From positions 43,785,282 to 43,849,281 of the forward strand of contig OZ018409.1 in NCBI GenBank assembly GCA_963969595.1: a stretch of DNA of 64,000 nt, in the 5' to 3' direction. The translations under genes were made by a program, and so were the position numbers. The notes below the pieces were generated by a model. That model saw nothing but the letters and a program-made list of their open reading frames with translations, was not told the origin of the DNA and ran no database searches. Below are positions 22,741 to 35,122 of the stretch, piece after piece. This stretch comes from Neckera pumila. Its lineage: Eukaryota > Streptophyta > Bryopsida > Hypnales > Neckeraceae. Numbering within the stretch: position 1 is the stretch's first letter; the number at the start of each line of letters is the position of its first letter.

Positions 22741-23329
22741 TATGAGTGCTAATCATATGAATGCTACTTTACCCCACTCCATCATGAATTGATTGTTTTT
22801 TATACATGTTGCACAATAACTTGGTATTCAAAGTTCGATATCCAACCCAAACCAAAAAAAATCAAGGATGGATAGTGAATTTATGATGTAATTGCTACTC
22901 ACTTGATGTTCTAAAAACCACCTCCAATTGCCTCCAATTGCCTTATTTTTTTTCTTCTTAACAATTAAGGAGTCATTATGATATTATTACATATTCATCT
23001 AGTTCTTTATAAATCAATCTAGGTGCAATTATATGTATATTTTACCAAATATTTTATATATAATACATGTAGATAGTACATTATTCCATACAATCCATAT
23101 AGGTAACACTTATAGATAATACATTATTCAATAGAATAATTATTAATATATGTACATCTTACCAAAAAATTTTGCTTATAAATTGCACTAGATGACAATG
23201 TACCAAAAAGTGGTTGCACATCCTTGTGAGCCCCCTCCCCCCCCCCTCCAAAGTGAAAAATCAACCGCCGTTGGATGTGATTAAAAAAACCTAAGACTAC
23301 CCTCAATTGCCGTACGATGTGTTAAAAAA
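22741..23329. other. AT-rich intergenic DNA
   Basis: No gene seen. A C-run lies at 23229-23246. Confidence 0.45.
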
Positions 23330-23595
23330 ATAACAACCATGCAATTTGAAAAGAAAACAATAATTCCTTCAAAAAATCAATAGCCTTGCCATTCAATAAG
23401 AAAACATTAACTATAAGATTTGACTTGAGGAAAAAACAGCAAATGAAAAATGAAAAATGAAAAATCAACAGCCATACAATTTGAAAAGAAAACAATACAT
23501 TCCTTCTCAAAAATCAACAACCATGCGATTCCAAGAGAAAACAATACCCACCCTTAAAAAATCAATTGCCATGCGATTCCAAAAGAAAACAAAAG
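23330..23595. repeat. degenerate tandem array, unit about 50 bp
   Basis: Five or six imperfect copies of a unit with consensus AATCAACAACCATGCGATT followed by a GAAAAGAAAACAATA block. Clear copies begin near 23330, 23365, 23463, 23513 and 23562. A TGAAAAA micro-repeat lies at 23445-23466. Noncoding. Confidence 0.65.
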
Positions 23596-24749
23596 CCGTG
23601 TGGTTTAATTTGACTTAAAAGACGAAGTTGCTAGTATCTCCGTGCCTGCCCTATGACTTATTTGGTGGCAATAAACTTTATCAACAAAATGATCACACTT
23701 CTCAAAATTCCATTTTAACTTGATGCAATTTCAATTTCTTAAGAGTAATTCATTAATTTTGTTTATAATTGTAGATTTCAAAAAGGGTTTACATTATATC
23801 TAACAACTACATCATCAATTGTGAAGGTTTAAGAGACCATAGTAGAATTTGCTTATTAATGCTACATTGCAACCACGGCGGAAAAGTTAATAGCAAAGAA
23901 GCTGACAATTCTAACAAGAAGGAAGAAAGTTGAAGAAAAACCTCCTACACCTCCACAACATTGTTTAAAAAAAATTGAACATCAAATTTAAATATAGGTT
24001 TTTCAAAGTGTTAATTAAACTTAACATTTTGAAATGCATTTTATGTCAATAATTTTTGTTTAATGAAATATGAATGATAATTGTTTTTTATAAAATGGTG
24101 ATGATTAATTTAAATCATATTGTTACCATCTTGATATTTGATGTATTGAATGGACAACAATTTATAAGAGTTGTTGAATCAAAGTACTTAATTTTTTATT
24201 TAATTTATTACAACATCTAAAGAACATGTTTTTGAGGTGGTGTCATTGTACATCTCCGACAATACTTGTAAAAAGATGAATATTAAAAAATAAATAAACA
24301 CCAAAAACAATGTACATTTCAAAGTTGATACTCATGTTATCAAAGAAGATGTAAAATAATTGGAAATTACATCTGATTTTTATCTTATGAAAGATTCATT
24401 GATGGTAATTTCTAATCATATAATTAGTTATATATTTTTCAATTAAAAAGAGTATTATATATTATGACATGCATTTATTGCTGATCTATTGTTTATATTA
24501 TTCAAAGAGATTCAACTATTGAACTTAAATAACGAAATTATATTTGATATGATATTAGTTGTTAATCAATATGAAAGAATGACTATCCTGTTTTAAATGG
24601 ACTTTGAATTTATGTGCAAAATTCTCATGAAGATTATCTTTTTCTTTGATATATTATTGACGGTCAATATGTGCGCAATCACAACTTTGAACTTGTTGTA
24701 ATGGAAGTTTAAGAAGCTATTGAATTGAATAGAAATTCAGTAAAATAAA
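23596..24749. other. AT-rich intergenic DNA
   Basis: No gene, RNA or element ends recognised. Confidence 0.45.
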
Positions 24750-24977
24750 TACTTCCTCTATCTCAAAACAATCTTCTGGTTGGACTATATGTTTGGGAAT
24801 TTTTTGATGAAAATAACGTTACTTATTTCAACCCATTTTGAGCTATATGTAGAGTTCAGTGCACTCTTATAGTCCTAAAACTTTGAGATTTGTAGGCCTT
24901 TTCCTAGTGCAATATTAAGCTTATTTGCAATAAAATTAAAGAGAACTTGAAGATCATTTTGGGACAAGGAGGGAGTA
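24750..24977. mobile_element. Stowaway-type MITE
   Basis: TA, then CTTCCTCTATCTCAAAACAA at the left, GATCATTTTGGGACAAGGAG-GGAG at the right, then TA. The body is 224 bp. The right end is close to the Stowaway consensus; the left end has diverged. Confidence 0.82.
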
Positions 24978-25482
24978 CAAGATTTTATTAATATAACTAT
25001 ATTTATTCAAGGCTTGAATATATTAATCTACAAAGAAAAGAATATTGATTATTGCTATGAATTTGGGGATCTTATAGGAATTGTTTTGGATGAGGCACAA
25101 TAGCAAGTGGAGTTAATGGACAATGTCATTGTGCTGGATGATATTGAAGATGGAATTGCATGTCCTACCTCGAGTCCTATCTAGTTGGTGGAGAGTGATG
25201 GTGAGGGCATTGCAAGTAATGCATGTGCTCCTATTTATATTCAATTGGTTTACGGTGACCACGATGCACACAATAGTCTTTCAGTGTAATTTTGATCACT
25301 GAAACACTTCTCGTGTTTTGTGTAAAACGTTTAATGCAATATAAGGAAGTGAAAATCATTTCTGGACATTTACAGTGTGCCACGTGTACAAATTTTATTC
25401 TCTAACTACCCTACTATTGCATTTGTACACTTTCTTACACAATCACCTCAAAAGTGGTAATAACTCCCATTCCACAACATTA
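24978..25482. other. intergenic
   Basis: 25080-25290 reads almost open in one plus frame with acidic residues but has an internal stop. No motif recognised. Confidence 0.35.
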
Positions 25483-25560
25483 GAGGGCCGTATTAGGCCC
25501 ATTCCCAAATCTTGCCCAATTATTCGAACAGCCAGTACGGGCTGGCAAAAAAAATAAAAA
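25483..25560. mobile_element. left-end fragment of a CATTAG MITE
   Basis: Starts CATTAGAGGGCCGTATTAGG, resembling the CATTAG and GGGCCGTTTCAGG parts of family B with a short internal deletion. It runs into A-rich sequence and then the (TA)n tract. The right end is missing. Confidence 0.45.
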
Positions 25561-25568
25561 AAATAAAA

Positions 25569-25685
<117 letters not shown>

Positions 25686-25715
25686 TTTTCCTTCTTCTTC
25701 CAAATCTATACCTTA

Positions 25716-25741
25716 AGTTTGTTTGTTTGTTTGTTTGTTTT
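25716..25741. repeat. (GTTT)n microsatellite
   Basis: About six GTTT units. Confidence 0.9.
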
Positions 25742-27146
25742 CTAGACTTCACCTCCTAGGTAAGGCCAAGCATGGAGATAAAATTAAAAGAAGTCTCGTG
25801 AATTTCAAAACTTCATAGTAAATTTGTGAAGTGTGATTTTGACATGTAATGCTTTAGATATGCAAATAGCTAAAAGCCTTACTATGTAAAGGGACCTATA
25901 AACTATATGCAAATATTAAATTGTACTTTTAATATGAAGTACATCTGATTTTGACAAACCAACTACCACCATTGCCATATCTCATAAGTATCTATTTTCC
26001 TAGATTTGGCTTACAATGGAATGACAATCATGGGCTATTGGCGCACCTTCATTAAATTATGGGTGATTATTTGGGAGGGCTGAGATTTAGTGTCGTTGGC
26101 TGAAATTAAGTTGGACGGCTGGGGCCTGCATCAAGCTGCATGGGCTGCCAGTTTGCTCTAACAAACTCATGCCATGATTGAATTTTTAAACAGGGTGAGA
26201 AGAAGTTGGAGGACTGAAAGTTTTTGCTCCCTCTTTCCTCCATTCTTGCTAGTTGCTCATGCTGTGGAGTTTAGGCTGCGTTGGAGCCATCTCTAAGTGC
26301 AAAATTCCAATAGTGTTCACAAAGTTGCTGGTGGTGGTTTGCTGATTGCATAGCTCCCTTGCACAATATGGCGCAGAGTTCTACTAATCATTAGGTTTGG
26401 AGGCAGTTGAATCATTTGTGGAAAATTGTTTTGCATATTGGATGTAGGTTTTCTTCTTGTGACAGGAATAGCAAGCGCCCATGGATTGCACACACCTGCT
26501 ATACCTCACTAACCTCTCATTGACTTGTTTGGTTGTTGGGATGGGCACAAGTGAGGTCCATGGCTTCTTGAAGCACTCCGAAATCACTCTTGCAAGACAA
26601 GATGTTGCTTGTAATCTTGTACTTTTTTGATTCCTATAGGATTAAGAAAGTAGCTAGATGTCTTATTTCAAGCTTGGACAATAACAAGTGTAACTTCTCC
26701 ATTTGAAATGACTCTCTGTATTCTTGATTTCATTGCTGGCTTGATTTGGTCTCGACACTAATGGAATAAATGTCATGGTGCGGTACTTGAATGAATTAGA
26801 AAGTTAAATGGTTAAAACTGAGTGCTTTTAATACTTCCTTCAGTTGGTAGAGCATAGACTCATTGGTTTTTATCAATCAAGGAAATATTGGTTGAAACAT
26901 GTGGCTTATATATGTTGTGGCTGTATGTGCTTGCTGTCAATTTATAAGACCACAGCATTGTTTGTATCTGTAGTTCCATGGTATACAACAATTTGAAGAA
27001 TGACTCTGCTGTAATATTGAACTAGTAGCCATCTCACAAAGTGGGTGCAACAAGTAGTTAAACTCCAAGCACAAAGAATGACTCAAAAAAATGAAATGGG
27101 AATCAAGGTAGTGCCTTGAAGTTTCAGGGATGTTCCAAAAAAGTAT
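25742..27146. other. intergenic
   Basis: No gene recognised. An open minus-strand frame at 26384-26587 has no known motif. Confidence 0.4.
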
Positions 27147-27201
27147 TGTTTGTTTGTTTGTTTGTTTGTTTGTTTGTTTGTTTGTTTGTTTTGTTTTGTT
27201 T
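27147..27201. repeat. (GTTT)n microsatellite, about 12 units
   Basis: A run of GTTT units ending in GTTTTGTTTTG variants. Confidence 0.93.
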
Positions 27202-27240
27202 TATTACGTTGAGATCTCCCGGACCGTGAGTCCCCCGGCC

Positions 27241-27540
27241 GCGTGCTTGATACCATCGGAAAGCTCTTGGCGAGGAGGGGTGCATGGGCTTGGTTCCGTG
27301 GCTTTTGGAGCTATGGGTGGAAGGTATTGAATTTCAAAGTATTTATGGATCAAAAAATTAGAAAATTAATTTTACTTTGATTTTAGTCGCATTCTTGGTA
27401 CCGTCAGAAAGCTCTTGGCGAGGAAGGGTGGACGGGCTTTGTTTCATGGCGTCTGGAATGACGGTGTGAAAGATATTGAGTTTCAAAAAAAATTTATGAA
27501 CTAGGAAATTAGGAAATTATTTTTACTATGATTTTGGCTG
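27241..27540. repeat. 148-bp tandem duplication
   Basis: Two units, 27241-27388 and 27389-27540. Each has CTTGRTACCRTCRGAAAGCT, then CTTGGCGAGG, then a TATTGARTTTCAAA block and an ATTTTTACTWTGATTTT block. They differ at about one base in six. Local GC is higher than the flanks. The origin is unknown. Confidence 0.78.
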
Positions 27541-27608
27541 TGGCAATGGCACAGGGCACACTATTATCATTGAAAGTGGTTTTTGTTTTTGTTTTATGTT
27601 TGTTTTTA

Positions 27609-27711
27609 AAATGGCATGGCACAATCTCGGCCACATCTTCCAGCAGTTATCTTGCGTTCCCGCAATCTGGGAACACAAGATAATTCGCAGTCTTCTAGAG
27701 GTCATCTAATG
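27609..27711. mobile_element. right-end fragment of a CATTAG MITE
   Basis: ATGGCATGGCACAATCTCGG through GCGTTCCCGCAATCTGGGAA to GTCATCTAATG. It matches the right half of the family B copy at 41079-41340 (GATGTGGCACTATCTC, GCGTTCCCACAGTTTGGAAA, CTCGCAGTCTTCCA). The left half was not found. Confidence 0.65.
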
Positions 27712-30361
27712 TATAGAAAAAAAACATAAACATCAAAAACAATATCTAAGGATCTTAATAGAGATATGAAGAAGAAAATGACTTGCAAATGAATATAATA
27801 TATACAATTTCATTAAAAGCATGTTCCCTTAATACTAGCTTGATATACAAAGTAATAGTAAAAATGTATTTATTTTAATAAATACTAAATTAAACAAAAA
27901 AATAAGAAAGAATAATAAAAATATAAAAACGGTAGTCCAGTAATACAAAAATCTTTTACTTTTAGTTAACATTGTCCAAAATACCACATGTGAAGGTCTG
28001 ATTCGGTAGTGAAGTGCCAAATTAGTTTCTTTTTCAGGTGCAAAGGGACCCTTGACAGGTGGTATATTCTAGGATATTTCAAAAATTCACTTATAGTCTT
28101 CCAAAAATTTCACTTGTAATACTCTCAAAAATTTAGACATCCCAAAAAATACTTAATTTATGTCTAAATCTGACCGTCATCGTAGGATAGGTGATATACC
28201 TTCATGAAATTTTTGAAACCATATTTATGGGCGCCAAACCTTGATAAAGGTCTTGGCTCCTAATTTATTTGTACAAGAGACAAACATGACAACATGACAA
28301 CATGCAAGTGCATTGGAGAATGTGCCTTGGTACAGATTAGGCAAAAAGTTGAAATCCAATGGCTAAATTTTGTCAAACCTGTTCCAAATGTATAGCCGCA
28401 ATGAAAATAGCATAGGCAACTGGACATGCAATTATAGCCTGGTGCTTATTCAATGCAATGGCAATGTGAGTTGTTGGCACAAGGCCAGGTGGTTAAATAC
28501 AAGTAGTGGACAATGTAATAAAAACAATGAAATACAATTTCTACCCCTTTAATTCATATAGTAAAATCAAAATACATGACAAGAAGCGAATTTTGGTGAT
28601 TTTGTTGCCCCTAAAAGACTTGCTAGTGTAGATGCTTTAAAGATTTCATATAATCATATGCTTTGTTGTTGTTGAAATGGTGCGGTATTTCTTTTATTTT
28701 TGATACACATCCATAAAGAAAAAGTCTTAGGGCCATTTTACACCTAGAGGCCGGGTCAATTTGTTGTGTAAGAGGCCCGAAATCCTTATCAAAGATTAGA
28801 CAAAAGGTTGAAAATTGGTCCAAACCCCTTCACATTTAGAAGCCAAGTTAATTTGGCAAAATGAATTTTTCATTCCAAAAAGACATGATTTGACATGCTC
28901 AAGCTTGATAAAAGGAGTGCACGAAGAATGGAAGGTCAATTCTTGTTCTCGGAGCCAATGTCAGATTTCAATAAATGGAAAACTTTTTTTATAAAATATC
29001 ATTTCTTTTAACAAATCCGATCTGTTGGATTTTGTGCAATTGGCCTCAAGAAAAATTGGCATGGCTTCAAGGTGTAAAGCCGCCTTGAAAAGAAAGAGAG
29101 AGAAGGGGGGCCTAAATTTTCTAGATTTTGTTGAATTGGCCCATCTTTTTGGCCTCAAGAAAGATAGAAATGATTGACGGACATTGCCGGATTTTCAAGA
29201 TTTTTTTCTTTGGATTCAAATTAATATGAGTTTTCAAAGTCAAAAGTTGGCTTGCAAGATATAAAGTTTGTCAATTCTAATCATTCAAGAACTACTAAAC
29301 CACTCACTACTTCCTACTTTCTTGCTCACTATTTTGGAACATGTGTCAAGACTTTACTAGTAAAGGAAAAAAACTCACATTCCAAGCTTGGTTGGAAATT
29401 TGTGCCAATCTTAGTTGGAAATAAATGCACCCTACATGTTGGGTATGGGGAATTGGTTGGCAATGGGTGTCTCTACTATAGTTGCACCCCATTTGACCAC
29501 GACATCAAGATGTGGCAAGGCACTTACTACCTCATGAAATGTGGCCGTGCACTAAAGCCCCGATGCTTTGCAACAACCATCCTTTAAAGTCCTTACTAAA
29601 ATTCTTCTCCTTCTCGTGCCCCTCACTAGCCTCTATGTCTTCCATTAAGGCGGTAGTCAAAGTTGACCAAGTTAGGGTGAGCATAAAAATGTTTGTGGGA
29701 GTGACGGAACAGCACAACTTGTATTGTGAAGGGGTATTGGTGTTGAGCCGTTTGATTGTGGAGTAGCATTGGCAAGGCCTGGTAGGGATGGCTCTCATGT
29801 AAAATTCACATTTCATCATTAGAAATGAAAAGTTAAATAATAGGGGGAAAGGAATTAAATGCATACATCTACAAGATTCAAAGTGGTACAAGTGAGCAAC
29901 TACAAACGCCACAAACATGTCATACAAAATCCAAGTGGATTAGATGATGCTTAAAGTTCAATGTATAGAATAATATCAAGTTATAGAGGAAGGAAGCAAT
30001 CTTCAAATAGTCGTTAGGAAAAATTTGAGGCCCACAGAAGGCCGTTTGACTGCATGTAGTAATGCAATATCAATAAAATAAAATAAAAATTAGAGACCCA
30101 AGTGATCACCAATGGTGCCACGTTAGACTGGCAATTTTTTTTAGATATATTTTTATTACTATTAGAAATTTTAATTTGCCTTGTAAGTGCACCGCGGCCA
30201 AAAGTCAAATGGACTTTTGCAAGGTTCCGATTTTATGTAACGGTGTCACGAAATCAGCATACAATCGTCAAAATTGAATTGTGAGTGCATTTGTTTATTT
30301 TGAATGTATCGATGGGATGAGAAACCTACAACATTCTGAAGTTTAGATAGCAATGCCTATC
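27712..30361. other. intergenic, no gene recognised
   Basis: AT-rich. Open frames of up to 131 codons at 29252-29587 (plus) and 29532-29927 (minus) overlap each other and show no motif, so neither is called. No element ends seen. Confidence 0.4.
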
Positions 30362-30744
30362 CATTAGAGAAAAAATCAGCCCTCCAGAGGGCTGCTCCTC
30401 GGACCCCTTTAGTACCCTGAAATTTTGTTTATTGGGTCAAGAGAATTAATTATTCCCCTATTTCTACGCAGCTTAAATTGTAGTGACAATGGCGCAGGAA
30501 CCCAGATTTACAAGTAAAATAATAATAATAATAAATTAAAAACTAAAAACAATAATAAAAAATAAATAGAAAATTTAAGCTTAAACAAAATTTAACAAAA
30601 TTGCAAAGTTTGACTACTTCGGCAAGCAATCATACACTCTGACTGCTCACTGGGGTTACTTTTCCAGGTTGACAGGCCAAGCTTGAAATAGCTTGGCATG
30701 TCAATCTGGAGAGGCCCTCCGGAGGGCTGATTCTTTCTCTAATA
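30362..30744. mobile_element. CATTAG-ended element, family D, short copy
   Basis: The left end CATTAGAGAAAAAATCAGCC-CTCCAGAGGG pairs with the right end CCCTCCGGAGGGCTGATTCT-TTCTCTAATA. Inverted repeats are about 30 bp and the body 383 bp. Near the right end a CACTCTGACTGCTCACT block is shared with the 1.2-kb family member at 54984-56206, so this is likely an internally deleted copy. No target duplication was seen. Confidence 0.8.
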
Positions 30745-30900
30745 AAAATGCTCATATCATTCTGTAACCCAAGAATAAGAAACATAGAATTTGTAACTAT
30801 ATAGCACTTGGGAGTGGATTCATCACATATCTGTTCAATCAAAATTCCAATCAAAAAATGGAATAGTTGACCATCTAATTTACAATTTGTTCTTTGTCAA

Positions 30901-31110
30901 ATTAGCCCCTAAAGTTTTTTTACTATGTTTCACCAAACAATACTCAAAATAAGCCGTGTTAATGGCAAAGGTAAAAAAAAAGATGATAGATGAAATCTTT
31001 ATGCATCTTACCATAAGATCTAGTGGTACACTACTTCATTATATTTTAGTAAGAACTAGGAGGTTTTGACCTTACAAATTTTGAAATTAGAGTGTTTGAA
31101 GTAGGGAAAG
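30901..31110 (+). mobile_element. degenerate left part of a family A element
   Basis: ATTAGCCCCTAAAGTTTTTT, then a TTTCACCAAACAATACTC stretch and a GGTTTTGACCTTACAAATTTT stretch resemble the first 200 bp of the TTAA family. The flanking TTAA is mutated and no right end was found. Confidence 0.4.
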
Positions 31111-31627
31111 ATGTTTTTTGGGAATTCAAATTCCAAGAAAATCTGATTGAAGTACAAGTTGATTTCACTTCTTTATTTGAACCTTTTTTTTTCTTTTTGT
31201 GACAAAATTGGCTACAAAAGCTTTTATAATATTTCAAATTGGGAAATGCGTACTCAAAAATCTCCAATTTGAAAACTAGCTTTAAAAAAACTCTCATACA
31301 TAGCTTTTTCAATAATTTTTGGCTTACACATACAATAATCTCTTCAAAATATAAAGATGAAGTTTTAGGTTTTAGCTAGCCATCAAAGAAAAGAAAAAAA
31401 ATCACCCAAAATTTGTGGCTTTGGCAAGCTCGATCAATCTATGGCCTAAAACACCCAAGTTGAACTCAAAGGCCATTGGGCATATTAGCCAGGAAAAGGC
31501 TAGGTCAAAAGTTTTCTATGCCTAATTTATCATGGATCACTGACATTAGATAAATTTACCACTTGTCATGTCCTTTGAACACCCATGTTCCCCTTGTGCT
31601 TGAAGATGTCATCCTACTTCAAGAGAT

Positions 31628-32165
31628 ATAATTTTAGAAAAGTTGGAATTATATTTAGTAACTATCTCACATAGCTTCAAAAGCCTTTTACTTTGTGTGT
31701 GTATCGATGAGAAGGCAAGCTCTCATACAAGAAGGGTGGTAAAAGGTAAAACAACCCATGTAGAATATATATTCAGTTTTTCTTTGTCAACGGCTCATAA
31801 TGGTAAATTTATCTCACAATTTGAACAGCTCATAGTAAATTTATCTAATGTCAAACTTAACTATAAATTGTTCACACTGTTTTTGAAAGAAAATATTCTT
31901 CTATGCCTAAATGAAGTTTGAAATTCTACTTTGAACACAATTCTACTTTTTTTTTACTTAATTATGAATAGTTGCACCCCTAGTGATTATACTTTATATC
32001 TTTCACATGGGTTGTTTTACCTCCTACCACCAGTTTGATATAAAGAAGGGTGCTTTTCATCTCGGTACATTTAAAGTTAATTACTTTTGAAGCTATGTGA
32101 GATAGTTGCCAAATATTTTTATTTCTTTGAATTCAATCCCAAATTTTCTAAAATTATATTTTATG
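31628..32165. mobile_element. foldback segment related to the D-family interior
   Basis: The left arm (about 31628-31770) and right arm (about 32005-32165) are inverted copies: ACTATCTCACATAGCTTCAA against TTGAAGCTATGTGAGATAGT, and ACAACCCATG against CATGGGTTGT. The centre carries CTATGCCTAAATGAAGTTTG, also seen in the foldbacks at 53.3-53.6 and 55.4-55.8 kb. The 31643-31921 open frame is noncoding repeat. Confidence 0.65.
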
Positions 32166-32197
32166 CACAATCATCTTCCTACCCACCCTCTTTTTGT

Positions 32198-32554
32198 ATT
32201 CACTAGAAGAAAATTGCATTCTACTTGACAAAAACTACGTTATGAATGTCAAATCTGCATTTTACTTGACAGAAACTGCGTTGTACTCAACAAAACAGTG
32301 TCAAGTAGTTTTTGTTGAAACAACAAAACAATATCATGTAGTTTTTGTTGAATTCTCCATTTGTAACGCAGAATTCTGCATTTCAACGTTTCAACGTTTC
32401 AACACAAAATTTGACAAGTAAAACGCAGATTTTTGACAAGTCAAACGCACAATTTTGTTTTTGAAATGCAAAATTCTGCATTACAAATAGAGAACTCAAC
32501 AAAAACTACTTGATACTTTTTTGTCAAGTAGAATGCAATTTTCTTCTAGTGATT
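32198..32554. mobile_element. CACTA-type (En/Spm-like) MITE with 3-bp duplication
   Basis: ATT, then CACTAGAAGAAAATTGCATT at the left and AATGCAATTTTCTTCTAGTG at the right, then ATT. The terminal inverted repeat is about 34 bp and almost perfect; the body is 351 bp. CACTA termini plus a 3-bp duplication are the defining marks of the CACTA superfamily, whose canonical end is CACTACAAGAAAA. Subterminal AAGTAGTTTTTGTTG repeats, typical of transposase-binding arrays, are present. It has no coding capacity. Confidence 0.9.
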
Positions 32555-32986
32555 CTATGCTGAATTTATAAATACTAAAACAATATTAGAAGCAACCTAT
32601 TTTCAACTTGGACCAAAAATCTAGATAAGGCCTTGCACTTGCTCCTCTGGACATTGTGACAATAATTTTGCTCCAGTGTAAATAACCTTGCTTGTATTGT
32701 CTTCCATCCATAAAAATGACATTTTTATACAGTTGCTATAGTTTTGTTTGAAAGAGTGTTTAAGTATGCTTTAAAATAATTTAGTAGCCTAAAAGTGACA
32801 CCAATCCAATTATAACTACTTTAGTGGAACCTTATTCATCTTGTTGTAATAATAATTTAGTATAAATAATTCATGTCTAATACAGGCAACCAAAGTTGGA
32901 CTTGGGCTAAAGAATGATGATTTTATGAATCAAATGAAATGACATGAGGTTTATGAACATGATAAAGGATTCCTTCTCCCCTAATC
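32555..32986. other. intergenic
   Basis: No gene or element ends seen. Confidence 0.45.
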
Positions 32987-33937
32987 TTAACCCCAAAAGG
33001 ATTGAGGCCCATTTTCTGCCAAAATACACTCAAAATTGCCATTTCTATAGCAAAAAGTAAAAAAGTTTGAAAAATGTTTTTTTTTTTCACATCTAACTAT
33101 AGGATCTTACACCTAACTAGTATGAGAGTGTGTGGAAAAAATTCCAAAATTTTTGACCGCACAAATTGAAAGATATTTGCATTTAAAGTGAAAAAAACAA
33201 GTTCTTCAGCACATTGCGGGACTAGATTTTTTGACTATGAACATTTTTTACTTAGAATTTTTGCACTACAGAGTTTTGAGCTTTTAATCTTTATAGTGGA
33301 GAATTGAGTTGAGAGTCTAGGAAGAAAATAAAAGTTCAAAAAAACTTAATTATTGTTCTTTAAAATATTGTTAAGTAGAAGTAGATACAAAATAGAAGGA
33401 AAATCTAAAATATTCATATATTTTAGATGGAATTAAAATGTGCTAATCCCAATGGTGAGATTGTTCTAGCAAATAATATAAACCATGCAAAAAAAACCCG
33501 TGAAAAATTTGAAAAATTGCATTCAGAACTGCATCCTAGAATTTATTTTTTTCAAAAAGATGCTCTAACTGCCCCCAAAACAAGAATGTCCATAACTTTC
33601 TCATAACAAATCCAAATGAAATGAATCAAAGCTTTCCAAATAGGCAAAAATATAATCTATGAGGAAAAAAATATAAAAAAAAAATTTCAAATTTTTGTCC
33701 TTTTTTTTTGCTGCCTAGACGGCCTGCCCCCGTGCCCGCTGTCCCCTGTTTTGAGCTTACTTGGTCATAACTTTTTATCCTGGGCAACGGTTGTGAAAAA
33801 ATTATATTCTCACAAAGCTTATTAGTTTTTCTATCTTCAAAAAAAGTTTCAAAAAATCAAGAGAAAATTTCAGCCCGTAGATACCTATTCAAAAACGCAT
33901 TTGTCCCCCGAAGGGATAATGGTCCTTTAGGGGTTAA
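32987..33937 (+). mobile_element. TTAA-flanked nonautonomous element, family A, copy 3
   Basis: TTAA, a 943-bp body from CCCCAAAAGGATTG to ATGGTCCTTTAGGGG, TTAA. It carries both the AAATGAATCAAAGCTTTCCA block shared with copy 1 and the CCAATCCCAATGG-like block typical of the longer copies. It therefore links the short and long subfamilies. Confidence 0.85.
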
Positions 33938-34045
33938 GGATTGCTTTTTGATTATCATTGCAATCATGTCGGGAATTAATGACACAGCATTAGCATCCAA
34001 AAAGATGAAAAAAGCCTCGCATGGTCCACAATGGGAAACTAAGGT

Positions 34046-35122
34046 CATTAGAGGAGATTCGGGCCTTTAACCCCTAAGTGCCTAAGTCTTTCCAAGTGAA
34101 TTCTTCCTATGAAAAAAGAGCATGGACTTATAGTTATCCTTAATGACGCAAATTGTTTTTTTTTCAAAATCTAACCTTACAGATGTTTAAAGAGCTAGCT
34201 TATTAGTATATATACCAATTTTGAGTGCAAAATTGCATAGGAGTTGTGAGATCATAACAAGAGAAATGTATGTTTTCTATTTTTAGTATGCTGCCCCTCC
34301 TCACAATGTTTGAGAAATTTGCATATAAATATTTTTGGGGATTGGAGGTGACATGAACAACTACAAATTATGTTAGCATACTAAAATGAACTTTCGAAAA
34401 ACTTAATTTCACATGAAAAGCTATCAAAATCATTACACAATCCACCTTGCAATTGTTGAAATGCAATTTTTTTTGTAAGTAGAAATTGCAAATAACTCCA
34501 AATCAACACTTGTATGTTTAAATTTTCAATGGTGAAAATCATGAAAACCACTTTCATCTCTCCATTGGGACTATTTTCAAAGCAAATCATAAGTAGATCT
34601 CAATTCAAGTAAAATTGGCAAGCTTTGCTTAAAGCCGAGAAATCAAATCAAATTTGTAAGCTTTATTCTTCCTCAATGAGACATCTATGCTTTTGAGGAC
34701 CTCTCAAAAATAAAATATTTACCTTTTTTAGTGAAAAATAAAAGTTTCAATAGTTAACCTTCAATACTATCCGTAAAAAAAATTCAGCTGGTCAAAGAAA
34801 TTTAATTGCCCGTACCCAAATGATTCTGAAATTTTGGAGCGACCATATTTGGTCGGTTAGGCAGTTAGGGGTTAAGAGACTGCAAGTTCCTGGACTGTGG
34901 GAACTCTATAGGAACGCTGGGATGCTGCCAAATGGCCAGTCTGATGTGGCCACATCAGATTTATTTTTTTATTTATGTAATTTTTTTAAAGTATTCTTTT
35001 AACATTTTAACAACTTTTTTTTCTTTTTTCTTTTAATAATTTTTTTCTGATAGTAGTGCGCTATTCCCAGCATTGGAAACAGCCCTGAAAGGGTCTTTTG
35101 GAGGCTCAAATCTCCTCTAATG
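34046..35122. mobile_element. CATTAG-ended MITE (family B, copy 3) interrupted by a TTAA element
   Basis: The left end CATTAGAGGAGATTCGGGCC and the right end GGCTCAAATCTCCTCTAATG are inverted repeats. An inserted element occupies 34067-34875. The remainder (about 270 bp) has AGACTGCAAGTTCCTGGACT and GATGTGGCCACATCAG, matching the copy at 41079 in reverse orientation. Confidence 0.83.
34067..34875. mobile_element. TTAA-flanked element nested in family B copy 3
   Basis: TTAA, a body of 801 bp from CCCCTAAGTGCCTAAG to GGTTAGGCAGTTAGGGG, TTAA. The interior differs more from the other copies than they do from one another. The host reads GGGCCT-TTAA-GAGACTGC after removal, which aligns base for base in length with GGCCATTGGAAGACTGC of the uninterrupted copy at 41079 (reverse strand). 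Confidence 0.8.

Noticed and set aside
29252..29927. Overlapping open frames of 111, 84 and 131 codons
   Set aside because: They conflict with one another, show no known motif and have no codon bias that I can see.
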